Counted from the first letter of the stretch, positions 42,821 to 51,019 are shown. The stretch: DNA of 64,000 bases from Gp6-AA45 sp035652075 (GCA_035652075.1 DASREL010000110.1:1-64000), one strand, 5' to 3'. Notes: generated from the sequence alone by a model not told the origin. Program-made: numbers and translations.

Positions 42821-43894
42821 CTAAACGCTCTTCGCGATCTTCGTGCCCCTCGTGGACTTCGCGGAAGCTTGGCGTTCGATCTCGAGAAGGGCAGCCTTCC
42901 GCTGTGTCTGCCACCGGTATCCGCCAATTCCGCCTGAAGCAGGCACGACCCGATGACACGGAATCGCGAGCGCGACCGGGTTCGTGGCGCACGCGCGCGC
43001 GACCGCACGAACCGCGGTCGGACGGCCGATCGTTTTCGCGATCTCGGCGTAGGTGCGTGTTTTGCCGTACGGAATGCCACCGAGCGCCTGCCACACGCGC
43101 CACTGAAACGCCGTCGCCTGGATGTCGAGCGGAACGTCGACGCGCCGCTCGTGGCCGTTGATGTGCGCCACGATCGCGTTCGTCCACTGCGCCAGTTGAC
43201 CGGTGTCGCTCGCGATGGTGGCGGCCGGGTACTCGGACCGCAGATGCGCCATCAGATCCCGGTCGGTCGCGCCCATCGCGACCGAGCAGACACCGCGATC
43301 GGTCGCTGCGACAAGCAGGCGCCCGAGCGGCGAATCGACCGTGGCGTACCGAATGGCCATGCCGGCGCCGCCGCGACGATACGTGGAGGGCGACATCCCG
43401 AGCTTCGGCGCGGCGCGCTCGTAGAAGCGGCTGCTCGATCCGTAGCCGGCATCGGTCATCGCGCCGGTGACATCGCCGCCGCGGCGCAGGCCGCGCTTCA
43501 CTTTCCGCAGCCGAATCGCGTCGGCGTATTCCCGCGGTGTCACCCCGACGATCCGTTTGAAATTACGCTGCAGATGATACGGACTGCCGCCGACGCGCGA
43601 CGCCAGCGCGGCAAGCGACAAGTGACCGTCGACGTGAGTGAGGTACGCGCACGCGCGGCGGATCTTCTCGATCCACGGATCCACCGTCACCGCCTCATCG
43701 GGATGACACCGCTTGCACGCGCGAAAACCGGCGTGCCGCGCCGCGCCGGTCGTGTCGAAGAACGCGACGTTCTCGCGGCGTGGACGCCGGCTCGGGCACG
43801 ACGGCCGGCAGTACACACCCGTCGACGCCACCGCATAGACGAACGCGCCGTCGGCCGATCGATCGCGAGCCACGACTGAATTCCACATGTTCAT
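42821..43894 (-). CDS. ada: Ada: methylphosphotriester/O6-methylguanine-DNA methyltransferase and AraC-type activator
   Basis: This is a 357-residue protein, the usual Ada length. The zinc site has Cys29, Cys33, Cys60 and Cys63 (GVYCRPSCPSRRPRR, FRACKRCHP), of which the first takes methyl from phosphotriesters. An AraC helix-turn-helix follows at about 75-175 (LSLAALASRVGGSPYHLQRNF). The C-terminal alkyltransferase has the active Cys313 in ALAIPCHRVVPASGG. Methylated Ada activates its own operon. ATG 43894 gives the canonical N-terminus. The last 14 residues (Lys/Ser/Thr-rich) coincide with CACGAAG-type short repeats. Confidence 0.95.
   Translation of the reverse strand: MNMWNSVVARDRSADGAFVYAVASTGVYCRPSCPSRRPRRENVAFFDTTGAARHAGFRACKRCHPDEAVTVDPWIEKIRRACAYLTHVDGHLSLAALASRVGGSPYHLQRNFKRIVGVTPREYADAIRLRKVKRGLRRGGDVTGAMTDAGYGSSSRFYERAAPKLGMSPSTYRRGGAGMAIRYATVDSPLGRLLVAATDRGVCSVAMGATDRDLMAHLRSEYPAATIASDTGQLAQWTNAIVAHINGHERRVDVPLDIQATAFQWRVWQALGGIPYGKTRTYAEIAKTIGRPTAVRAVARACATNPVALAIPCHRVVPASGGIGGYRWQTQRKAALLEIERQASAKSTRGTKIAKSV
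42826..42870. repeat. CTTCGTG/CTTCGCG short repeats at the ada 3' end
   Basis: Units CTCTTCGCG, ATCTTCGTG, CCCCTCGTG and GACTTCGCG follow in tandem and resemble the units of the array at 17690-17807. Only one arm is visible here. They encode the C-terminal tail of Ada. Confidence 0.55.
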
Positions 43895-43950
43895 GCGGTC
43901 AGTGTGCCGTGCGTGCGATGTCGCCGCTATCCGATCCTTGCGGTCAAATC

Positions 43951-44265
43951 CTAGCGTCGCCACGGTTTCAGCACAGTGTACACAGGGACCGCGGTGATGC
44001 TCTCGCGCGACACGGAAATCAGCTTGCGCCTGACGAGCCACGACAGCGCGCTCTGGATCGATCGCTTGGAGAGTCCCGTCAGCTCGGCCAGATCGAGCAG
44101 CGCAATCTGCACGGCCGACTTTTTGGCCGCGTGCGTCAGCCGGAACAGTTGCAGATAGACGATGAAGGCGGATGGCTGCCGGTCGTGGCCGATCAGATCG
44201 ACCATCAGCGTTTCGATGATGTAGTCGTCGAGCTGTAGCAAGCGTTGCCATAGTAGGCGATTCAC
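43951..44265 (-). CDS. small helix-turn-helix protein
   Basis: This is a 104-residue protein. Residues about 50-95 form a winged helix-turn-helix (IALLDLAELTGLSKRSIQSALSWLVRRKLI), reminiscent of MarR-like or replication-initiator domains. The N-terminal part is helical (LLQLDDYIIETLMVDLIGHDRQPSAF). GTG 44265 is chosen as the first start that yields just this unit; the longer upstream frame is antisense to the VOC gene. It probably is a DNA-binding regulator, divergent from the VOC and PanE genes with 39 bases between starts. Confidence 0.7.
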   Translation of the reverse strand: MNRLLWQRLLQLDDYIIETLMVDLIGHDRQPSAFIVYLQLFRLTHAAKKSAVQIALLDLAELTGLSKRSIQSALSWLVRRKLISVSRESITAVPVYTVLKPWRR

Positions 44266-44304
44266 GCCTTGCGCACAACGCCGATTGCCTGCAGGATGAC
44301 GCGC

Positions 44305-44670
44305 ATGATCAGGTGCATCAAGTTCGTCAGCGTCCCCGTCACCGATCAACAGCGCGCCGTCGACTTCTACACGCAGAAGCTCGGCATGCGCGTGTTGACG
44401 GACCAGCCGTTCAGCGACACGCAGCGCTGGATCGAGCTGGGCATCCCGCGCGCGGAAACGCGCCTCGTCCTGTTCACCGCGCCGGGGCAGGAGAAAATGA
44501 TCGGCGGCTTCATGAACATCAGCTTTACGGCCGATGACATCGAAGCGACCGCCAGGCGGATGAAGGAGAACGGCGTCGAGTTCGTCCAGGAGCCGCAGAA
44601 GGCCGACTGGGGCACGGCGGCGATCTTCAAGGATCCCGACGGCAACCAGTTCGTCCTCTCCACGGGCTAA
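44305..44670 (+). CDS. VOC/glyoxalase-superfamily protein
   Basis: This is a 121-residue single VOC domain: IKFVSVPVTDQQRAVDFYTQKLG, then FMNISFTADDIEATARRMKENGVEF and the C-terminal IFKDPDGNQFVL. Such proteins are metal-dependent lyases/isomerases, or resistance proteins of the bleomycin type. ATG 44305 matches the family start and has GCAGGA upstream; ATG 44296 is possible. The stop TAA forms part of a TAAAAT box in front of the next gene. Confidence 0.88.
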   Translation: MIRCIKFVSVPVTDQQRAVDFYTQKLGMRVLTDQPFSDTQRWIELGIPRAETRLVLFTAPGQEKMIGGFMNISFTADDIEATARRMKENGVEFVQEPQKADWGTAAIFKDPDGNQFVLSTG

Positions 44671-44673
44671 AAT
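44668..44673 (+). promoter_or_regulatory. candidate -10 box (TAAAAT) 7 nt before the PanE-like ATG
   Basis: TAAAAT, seven bases, ATG 44681. Its TAA is the VOC stop codon, so part of the match could be coincidental. Confidence 0.3.
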
Positions 44674-44680
44674 CGCCGCG

Positions 44681-45610
44681 ATGAAGATCGCGATCGTCGG
44701 TGCGGGCGGAGTCGGCGGATATTTCGGTGCACGTCTCGCGGCTGCGCGCGCGGACGTGCACTTTCTCGCGCGCGGTGCGCATCTCGAGGCAATGCGCACG
44801 CGGGGCCTCCGCATCGAGAGCCCCAAAGGCGACCTCCACCTCCCGCACGTGCAGGCGACCGACGATCCTCGCGCCATCGGTCCCTGCGACATCGTCCTCT
44901 TCACCGTCAAGCTGTACGACGTCGAGTCGGCGATCGCCTCGCTGCCGCCCCTCCTCGGCCCGGACACCGTCGTGATTCCCTTTCAGAACGGCGTGGAAAG
45001 CGTCGCGCTGTTATCGCGTGCGCTTGGACCGTCGCACACCGCCGGCGGGACGACGTACATCACGGCGGTGATCTCGGAGCCCGGCGTGATCAAACACACC
45101 GTCATGGACTCGCTGATCTTCGGCGAAGTCGACGGACGATCGTCGTCGCGTCTCGAACAGTTTCTCGAGGCGTGCGCACCGGCCAACTTTCACGCGAAGC
45201 TCAGTCCTGACATCAACGTCGAAATCTGGACCAAGTTCGTGCGGCTGTCGGTGTTCAGCGGCATGACCGCGGTGACGCGTAGCTCGATCGGCCCGATCGT
45301 GCGAGATCCGGATCTGTTCGCGATGCTGAAGGACGCGCTCGTCGAAGCGCGCAACGTCGCCGTCGCCAAAGGGATCACGGTTTCGCAGACGGTGGCCGAC
45401 GTCGACGATGCCTACCGTCGCATGTCGCCTGACGCAAAGTCGTCGATGCTGCACGATCTCGAGCGCGGACGCCGGTTGGAACTGCCGTGGCTGAGCGGAG
45501 CGGTCGTTCGACTCGGGATCGAGGTTGGCGTGCCCACACCGATCCACAAATTCATCGCCACGGTTTTGAAACCATATGTGAATGGCGAGGTTGTTGCTCT
45601 CCGCCAGTGA
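44681..45610 (+). CDS. panE: ketopantoate reductase-family protein (PanE/ApbA)
   Basis: This is a 309-residue NADP-dependent reductase. MKIAIVGAGGVGGYFGARLA is the Rossmann loop, KLYDVESAI and IPFQNGVES follow, and the ketopantoate-domain helix carries the Lys-rich WTKFVRLSVFSGMTAVTRSSIG. The C-terminal segment SSMLHDLERGRRLELPWLSGAVVRLG is diagnostic. It converts 2-dehydropantoate to pantoate for coenzyme A, although paralogues exist with other substrates. The SDR gene starts 1 base after its stop, so the two are probably cotranscribed. Confidence 0.88.
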   Translation: MKIAIVGAGGVGGYFGARLAAARADVHFLARGAHLEAMRTRGLRIESPKGDLHLPHVQATDDPRAIGPCDIVLFTVKLYDVESAIASLPPLLGPDTVVIPFQNGVESVALLSRALGPSHTAGGTTYITAVISEPGVIKHTVMDSLIFGEVDGRSSSRLEQFLEACAPANFHAKLSPDINVEIWTKFVRLSVFSGMTAVTRSSIGPIVRDPDLFAMLKDALVEARNVAVAKGITVSQTVADVDDAYRRMSPDAKSSMLHDLERGRRLELPWLSGAVVRLGIEVGVPTPIHKFIATVLKPYVNGEVVALRQ

Positions 45611-45611
45611 C

Positions 45612-46499
45612 ATGGCGAAACCGCAAATCACATCAGAGCCGAAACCGCCGTTCCCCGCCAAGAAGCTCGACAAACCCGGACTCGAAGCCGAGCTCGATCC
45701 GAAGCCAAAGTACCAGGCGCGACGATATAAACCCGCGAACAAACTCGAGGGAAAGGTCGCGTTGATTACCGGCGGCGACTCCGGTATCGGACGAGCCGTC
45801 GCCGTGATGTACGCGCGCGAAGGCGCTGACGTCGCGATCACGGCGCTACCCGATGAGCGAATCGACGCCGACGAAACGAAGCGCGTCGTCGAAGGCGAAG
45901 GCCGGAAGTGCCTCGTGATGTACGGCGACCTGACGGAGCTCGACTTCTGCAATGAGTGCGTCGACAAGACGGTGGCCGAGCTCGGTCAGCTCGACATCCT
46001 CGTCAGCAACGCGGCTCATCAGAATCGCAAAGAGCAGCCGGAAGACGTCGAGGACGAAGAATTCGATCGCACGTTCAAGACGAACGTGTATGCCTACTTC
46101 CGCCTGGTGAAAGCGGCGTTGCCGCATCTGCAGCCGGGCGCGGCGATCATCGTGACAGGTTCGGAAACAGGTTTCGAAGGACCCGAGCTGTTGCCGGACT
46201 ACGCGGCAACAAAGGGCGCCATCCACACGCTGACCAAGGTGCTCGCGAAGCAACTCGCCGAACGCGGCATCCGCGTCAACTGCATTGCGCCGGGTCCCGT
46301 GTGGACGCCGTTGAATCCAGCAGACGAAGGCGCGCCAAAAGAGAAGATCAAAACCTTCGGCGAGAAGACGCCGCTCAAACGTCCCGCGCAACCCGAAGAA
46401 CTCGCACCCGCCTACGTGTTCCTCGCATCGGACGCCGACTCGAGCTACATCACGGGTGAGATTCTGGCGATCATGGGTGGCGGGACGACGCCGGGATAA
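45612..46499 (+). CDS. SDR-family oxidoreductase (YhdF/GSP39 type)
   Basis: This is a 295-residue short-chain dehydrogenase. A 40-residue Pro/Lys-rich N-terminal extension (PFPAKKLDKPGLEAELDPKP) precedes KVALITGGDSGIGRAVAV, as in the YhdF/YdaD general-stress group. The catalytic set is Ser in IIVTGSETG and Tyr-x3-Lys in LPDYAATKGA; VSNAAHQ replaces NNAG. The C-terminus SSYITGEILAIMGGG is typical. The substrate is unknown. It ends at the 9-bp inverted array, opposite the DUF763 gene. Confidence 0.9.
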   Translation: MAKPQITSEPKPPFPAKKLDKPGLEAELDPKPKYQARRYKPANKLEGKVALITGGDSGIGRAVAVMYAREGADVAITALPDERIDADETKRVVEGEGRKCLVMYGDLTELDFCNECVDKTVAELGQLDILVSNAAHQNRKEQPEDVEDEEFDRTFKTNVYAYFRLVKAALPHLQPGAAIIVTGSETGFEGPELLPDYAATKGAIHTLTKVLAKQLAERGIRVNCIAPGPVWTPLNPADEGAPKEKIKTFGEKTPLKRPAQPEELAPAYVFLASDADSSYITGEILAIMGGGTTPG

Positions 46500-46622
46500 A
46501 GGTTCAAGAGGTTCAAAGGGTTCAAAGGGTTCAAAGGGTTCAAGAGGTTCAAGGGGTTCAAGGGGTTCAAGGGGTTCAGAAGGCTTTTGAACCTCCTGAA
46601 CCCCTTGAACCTCTTGAACCTT
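46500..46622. repeat. inverted array of 9-bp units (GGTTCAAGG) between convergent genes
   Basis: The left arm 46500-46579 has about nine GGTTCAAnn units (GGTTCAAGA, GGTTCAAAG x3, GGTTCAAGG and so on). The right arm 46586-46622 has TTGAACCTC, CTGAACCCC, TTGAACCTC, TTGAACCTT. The array starts right after the SDR stop and runs about 15 codons into the DUF763 reading frame. Confidence 0.92.
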
Positions 46623-47682
46623 CGAATGTCGCCAGCCGTTTGAACGCCTTCACTTTCTCCGACCGGTCGATCGCCGATCGATTGATCGCTTTGTTCAGGA
46701 TCTCGATCGTTTTGTCGTACGTCAGCTTGTCGACCGGAAACGGGATGCCATCTTTGCCGCCGTGCGCGAAGGCGAAGCGGGCGGGATCGCGAAGCATCGC
46801 CGGTGTGCCGTGCACCAGTTCGGATGCGAGCGCGAGCGCCCGGAGCGTCTTGGGTCCGACGCCTTCGATGCCAAGCAGCGTTTCGAAGTCCTCGGGCGCC
46901 CGCTCGTAGGTTTTGATCAGGATCTTTTCGAGATACGTCGGCGCGACGTCGAACTCGGGCAAAAGCGCGTGGCGCCTGGGCATGTTCAGCGCACGCAGCG
47001 TGATGTCCGGCTTTTCGCGCGCGAGCGCGGCGGACGCCTGTCGCACCGGCTCGTTGTCGTGCGCGACAAGGTTCAGCGTGTCGTCGGTTTTTGCGTCGCA
47101 GCAGACAGCGGCCTGCGGCTCGTCGACGAAGCTCGCCACCTGCTCCGACAGCCAGTGATAGCGGCGCGCCATGCCGTTGTCGTCGCACATCCCCTGCTGG
47201 ACGACGCACCATTCGCCGTGTGCGGTGAAGAAGAAGACGTGGTGGTACAGCTGATAGCCGTCCTGCACGGCGGCGCTGTCGACCTTCGCCGCGGTGCGGC
47301 TCGCGTAGACGAGCGGACGCGGATCGCGTCCGACGACATCACAGGCGTCAACGATCTCCTGCGGCGCCTTGCGCGACGTTCTCCCTTTGCCGCCGGCAAC
47401 AAACAGCCCCAGCTCGCGGTCGACCTCTTTCAGTCCTTCCTTCACGGCGCCGCACACGGTCGTCGTGACGCCGCTCGAATGCCAATCGAATCCGAGGACG
47501 CAGCCGAACGCCTGGAACCAGAACGGATCGGAGAGGCGCCTCAGCACTTCGCGCGCCGAATACTCGCTCGCGAGGTACAGGACGATTTCGCGCGACAGCC
47601 GCACCATGCGGCCGAACAACCAGGCTGGAGCTTTGCCGCCGTGCAGTGGGAGTGATGCGTATCCTGTGTTTCTCAGTTTCAG
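46576..47682 (-). CDS. DUF763 protein lacking a canonical start codon
   Basis: This is a DUF763 protein of about 368 residues. Conserved features include GGKAPAWLFGRMVRLSREI, FDWHSSGVTTTVCGA, DGYQLYHHVFFFTAHGEWCVVQQGMC and ILIKTYERAPEDFETLLGIEGVGPKTLRALAL, the last a helix-hairpin-helix-like region. The conserved N-terminus (NTGYASLPLHGGKAPAW) is encoded in frame up to about 47670. However, the only canonical start is a TTG at 47619, which would remove it. CTG codons at 47682 or 47676 are the best candidates. The last 15 residues (Gly/Ser/Arg-rich) are read from the 9-bp repeat array and are unlikely to be ancestral. The function is unknown. Confidence 0.82.
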   Translation of the reverse strand: MKLRNTGYASLPLHGGKAPAWLFGRMVRLSREIVLYLASEYSAREVLRRLSDPFWFQAFGCVLGFDWHSSGVTTTVCGAVKEGLKEVDRELGLFVAGGKGRTSRKAPQEIVDACDVVGRDPRPLVYASRTAAKVDSAAVQDGYQLYHHVFFFTAHGEWCVVQQGMCDDNGMARRYHWLSEQVASFVDEPQAAVCCDAKTDDTLNLVAHDNEPVRQASAALAREKPDITLRALNMPRRHALLPEFDVAPTYLEKILIKTYERAPEDFETLLGIEGVGPKTLRALALASELVHGTPAMLRDPARFAFAHGGKDGIPFPVDKLTYDKTIEILNKAINRSAIDRSEKVKAFKRLATFEGSRGSRGSGGSKAF

Positions 47683-47695
47683 TGACCAGTTGCAG

Positions 47696-48889
47696 TTATT
47701 GAGCTGCCGTTGACGTCGCCGGCTTCAACGAATCGAGCATCTTGCCGACGATATCGTTGAATGCGCCGCCGCCCTTCACCCAGCGCAGCACCGCAACGAT
47801 GTCGTTGTCCCAGTCGACGTAGATGATGTTGGCGCCGTTGCCCTCGAAGTAGACGGCCGTGGCGGGCGCGTTCGGGATCGATTTCCTGTTCGTGTTCAGG
47901 AACCAGTTGGCGTAGCCGTAATTCTCGTTCGCACGACCGGGCGTGCGCGCCATCTGGATCCATTTCTCCGACACGAGCTGCTTGTCGCCCCACTTGCCGT
48001 TGCGGAGGAAGAGATAGCCGAAGCGCGCCATGTCGTACGAGTTGATGAACATGCCGCCGCCCCAATGTCCGCCGCCGCTGACCGACTGAATCTTCTTGCC
48101 GTCGACGTCGACCCACGAGTTGTCGTACCCGTACCAACGCCAGGTCGACGAGGCGCCGATCGGTTCCATGATGTATTCGTTCAGCACTTCCGGCAGCGGC
48201 CGCCGCCACACTTCCAACGCGGCGAGCGCCATCACGTTGACGCGGACGTCGTTGTACTTGTAGTGCTCGCCAGGCCCGTACATCTTGCGATGCTGCCATT
48301 CTTCCGGCTTGCCTTCGGGACGATCCGCCCAATCGGGTTTCCCCCACAACGTGCCGGACCAATCGCTCGTCTGCCGCAGCAAGTCGTCCCACTTGATCTG
48401 CTGATTGTGTTCCGCCTCGAACAGATCGACGTGCGGCGGCATGTAGTCGCGCGCGTAGTCGTACACGTCGTGAATCAGTCCGCGCTGCCACGCCAGACCG
48501 ACGACCGTCGTCAGGAATGTTTTCGTCACGCTGTTCGTGATGTCGACGCGTTTCGGATCGCCCCATTCGGCGACGATGTAGCCGTGGCGGGTGATCAGGC
48601 CGCTTGCGCCGCCGCGATCTTTCACGGGACCGACGAGCTGACTGTACGGCTCCTTGCCGAAGCTGTTGTGGAGGAACAGCACCATGTCTTTGGGGCCCTG
48701 CGTCTCGGACGCGAGCGCCGTTTGCACGGCGGCGTTGATCGCCGCCGAGCGCATGCCGACCTCCTCGGGTTTCTTGTGCTGCCAGTCGAATCGCTCCGGA
48801 TAGTACGAAGCGGTCGACGCGGGTCGCTGCGCGACGAGCGTGGACGTGGCAACCGCCACGACAAATACGGCGGCAAGAGCTCTTTTCAT
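47696..48889 (-). CDS. exported serine hydrolase (class C beta-lactamase/DD-peptidase fold)
   Basis: This is a 397-residue protein with a signal peptide (ALAAVFVVAVATSTLVA). Active-site motifs are Ser120-x2-Lys123 (SVTK), YNDVRVN as the Tyr-x-Asn motif, and a GGGHWGGG region where KTG is usual. The family includes esterases, beta-lactamases and peptidases. A TATACT box 7 nt before the ATG suggests a leaderless message. Its start lies only 29 bases from that of the divergent SUMF1-fold gene. Confidence 0.9.
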   Translation of the reverse strand: MKRALAAVFVVAVATSTLVAQRPASTASYYPERFDWQHKKPEEVGMRSAAINAAVQTALASETQGPKDMVLFLHNSFGKEPYSQLVGPVKDRGGASGLITRHGYIVAEWGDPKRVDITNSVTKTFLTTVVGLAWQRGLIHDVYDYARDYMPPHVDLFEAEHNQQIKWDDLLRQTSDWSGTLWGKPDWADRPEGKPEEWQHRKMYGPGEHYKYNDVRVNVMALAALEVWRRPLPEVLNEYIMEPIGASSTWRWYGYDNSWVDVDGKKIQSVSGGGHWGGGMFINSYDMARFGYLFLRNGKWGDKQLVSEKWIQMARTPGRANENYGYANWFLNTNRKSIPNAPATAVYFEGNGANIIYVDWDNDIVAVLRWVKGGGAFNDIVGKMLDSLKPATSTAAQ

Positions 48890-48896
48890 GAAGTGC

Positions 48897-48902
48897 AGTA
48901 TA
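48897..48902 (-). promoter_or_regulatory. candidate -10 box (TATACT) 7 nt before the serine hydrolase ATG
   Basis: On the minus strand: TTTTCCCGCAC, TATACT, seven bases, ATG. On the other strand the same bases read AGTATAGT, so TATAGT (48899-48904) could serve the divergent gene 14 nt further on. Confidence 0.5.
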
Positions 48903-48918
48903 GTGCGGGAAAACAGGG

Positions 48919-50517
48919 ATGGGAGCGCTCGTTTTTGCTCTGACGCTCGCGGCGGCCGACCCCGTCACGCTGGACCAGTTGCTCAACAGGTCGGCGTGGT
49001 ACCTCGACTACTTCATCGACCAATTCGAAAACGTCGTCGCCGAAGAAGACTACATGCAGGACGCGACGAACCCGCTGCCCAGCTTCACGCCGATGCCGAG
49101 CGGGCGCGGCGGCGGCGGAATGCCGACGGCCACGGCCGCAAACGATATGGCGCGCGCCAGGCATCGAGATATCCGCTCCGACTATCTGCTCGTGAAGTCG
49201 CCCGACACGCTGGCGTTGATCCCGTTTCGCGACGTGATTCAGGTCGACGGCGTTTTCGTGCGCGACCGCGAGGCACGACTCGCGAACCTGTTTCTCAAGC
49301 CGACGTCGGATGCCATCCATCACGCCGAAGAGATCGCCACGGAAGGCGCGCGCTACAACATCGGATCGATGCGCACGACGCTCGGCAACCCGATGCTCGG
49401 ATTGTCGGTGCTGCAACTGACCTATCAGCCGAGATTCAAGTTCTCGCTCGGCAAAGAAGATCGCGGTGTCGCACCAGGCGCGTGGACGATCGACTTCCAG
49501 GAAGTCACCTCGCCGGCGATGATCCGCGGCGAAGCGGGACGATCGCTGTTCTCGCACGGCCGCGTGTGGGTCGACTCGGTCACCGGCCGCGTCCTGAAGA
49601 CGGAGCTGCAGGTCGAGCAGCCGACGATTCGCGCACGCGTGATCACCACGTTCCGCATGGACGAGCGCTTCGGCATCGCCGTCCCGAACGAGATGCGCGA
49701 GCTCTACACGCTCGCCAACGGCAACAGCATCAAGACCGTCGCCTCGTACGGACGTTTTCGCAAGTTCGACGTCACGGCCGACGAAGACATCCGTCTGCCG
49801 ACGCGGACGATCGTCGATCCGGTTTCCGGGATCACGTTCATGGAGATTCCGGCCGGACGTTTCACGATGGGCAGTTCGTCCGACGAGCCGCAGCGCGGCG
49901 GCGACGAAACGCTGCATGACGTCGAGCTGACCAAGCCATTCCTCTTGAGCCGCTTCGAAACGACGCAGCAGGAGTGGCGGGCCGTGATGGGGACGAACCC
50001 GAGTCACTTCGCCGACTGCGGGCCGAGGTGTCCGGTCGAGAACGTCACCTTCGTCGACGTGCAACAGTTCCTCGCGAAGTTGAACGAGAAGGCCGCGGAC
50101 TCGCACGGCGACGTAAAGCTGCACTATCGGCTGCCGACCGAAGCGGAATGGGAGTATGCGTGCCGTGCCGGCACGACCGCTGCCTACTCGACGGGCGACA
50201 CGTTGACGACGACGCAGGCGAACTACAAGTCGAAAGCGACGACGACGGTCGGTTCCTTTCCGATGAATCCGTGGGGCCTCTCCGACATGCACGGGAACGT
50301 GTGGGAGTGGACCGCGGACTGGTACGGTCCATACGCGGAAACCGCGACGGCCAACATCGACCCGCACGGGCCGTCAACCGGTGACAAGCGCGTCATCCGT
50401 GGCGGCAGCTGGTACTTCGACGCCGACAGCGCGAGGTGCGCGCTCCGCTACACGCACCGCCCGCAGGACAAAGGCTTCAGCGTCGGTTTCAGACTGGCGG
50501 CGGATCGGGTGCGATGA
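48919..50517 (+). CDS. SUMF1-fold protein with acidobacterial-type N-terminal domain
   Basis: This is a 532-residue protein. Residues 1-16 are hydrophobic (MGALVFALTLAAADP), possibly a short signal peptide. Residues about 20-300 form an unrecognised domain (LLNRSAWYLDYFIDQFENVVAEEDY, SDYLLVKSPDTLALIPFRDV). Residues about 305-530 are an FGE/SUMF1 fold: FMEIPAGRFTMGSSSDE, RLPTEAEWEYACRAGT, GLSDMHGNVWEWTADWYG, VIRGGSWYFD. The two catalytic cysteines of true formylglycine-generating enzymes are not both present (only SARCALRY). It is therefore more likely a structural or ligand-binding FGE-like domain, or an iron/copper enzyme of the EgtB type without a known substrate. Confidence 0.85.
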   Translation: MGALVFALTLAAADPVTLDQLLNRSAWYLDYFIDQFENVVAEEDYMQDATNPLPSFTPMPSGRGGGGMPTATAANDMARARHRDIRSDYLLVKSPDTLALIPFRDVIQVDGVFVRDREARLANLFLKPTSDAIHHAEEIATEGARYNIGSMRTTLGNPMLGLSVLQLTYQPRFKFSLGKEDRGVAPGAWTIDFQEVTSPAMIRGEAGRSLFSHGRVWVDSVTGRVLKTELQVEQPTIRARVITTFRMDERFGIAVPNEMRELYTLANGNSIKTVASYGRFRKFDVTADEDIRLPTRTIVDPVSGITFMEIPAGRFTMGSSSDEPQRGGDETLHDVELTKPFLLSRFETTQQEWRAVMGTNPSHFADCGPRCPVENVTFVDVQQFLAKLNEKAADSHGDVKLHYRLPTEAEWEYACRAGTTAAYSTGDTLTTTQANYKSKATTTVGSFPMNPWGLSDMHGNVWEWTADWYGPYAETATANIDPHGPSTGDKRVIRGGSWYFDADSARCALRYTHRPQDKGFSVGFRLAADRVR

Positions 50518-51019
50518 ACGCGTACTGCAGCTGATCGAGCACCTGCCCGTCTTTGATCGCGCTTTTCCGCAATCGACCTTCGAGGACAAACCCGGCCTTC
50601 TCCAGCACGCGACACGAGGCGGCGTTGCGCGCGAACGGCAGCGCGTACACGCGCGTGAGGCCGTGCGTGTGCATCGCGTACTCGGTCACGGCGTGCAACG
50701 CGTCGGCGACGATGCCGCGCCCCCAATACGGCTCGCCAATCCAGTAGCCAATCTCGGCGGAGACACGCTCGACATCCGGATGCAGGATGAACCCGATGCC
50801 GCCGATCGCGTGGTCGTCGACGACGATGGCGAAACTCGTTTCGGGATCCTTCGACCGCGCGAACCGGACCCAGTCCCGCGCGTTCTGTTTCGTATACGGA
50901 TGCGGGAACGCGTCGCGCAGGTTGAGCCAGATCTTGTGGTTGTTCGCGTAGCGCGCGAGCGATTCGACGTCGCCCGCCTCCCACGAGCGTACGATGCACT
51001 GCGGGAGGATGAGGATCAC
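50489..51019 (-). CDS. GNAT acetyltransferase (RimJ/RimL type)
   Basis: This is a 176-residue N-acetyltransferase with AEIGYWIGEPYWGRGIVADAL (acetyl-CoA loop), TRVYALPFARNAASCRVLEKAGF, and the C-terminal Q-Y motif of ribosomal-protein-type GNATs. GTG 51019 overlaps the DUF1992 stop. The 3' end overlaps the convergent SUMF1-fold gene by 29 bases. The substrate is unknown. Confidence 0.87.
   Translation of the reverse strand: MILILPQCIVRSWEAGDVESLARYANNHKIWLNLRDAFPHPYTKQNARDWVRFARSKDPETSFAIVVDDHAIGGIGFILHPDVERVSAEIGYWIGEPYWGRGIVADALHAVTEYAMHTHGLTRVYALPFARNAASCRVLEKAGFVLEGRLRKSAIKDGQVLDQLQYAFIAPDPPPV

Noticed and set aside
44296..44967. Longer form of the HTH protein, open for 338 codons on the minus strand
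   Set aside because: The N-terminal extension is antisense to the VOC and PanE genes; the GTG at 44265 gives the compact helix-turn-helix protein.
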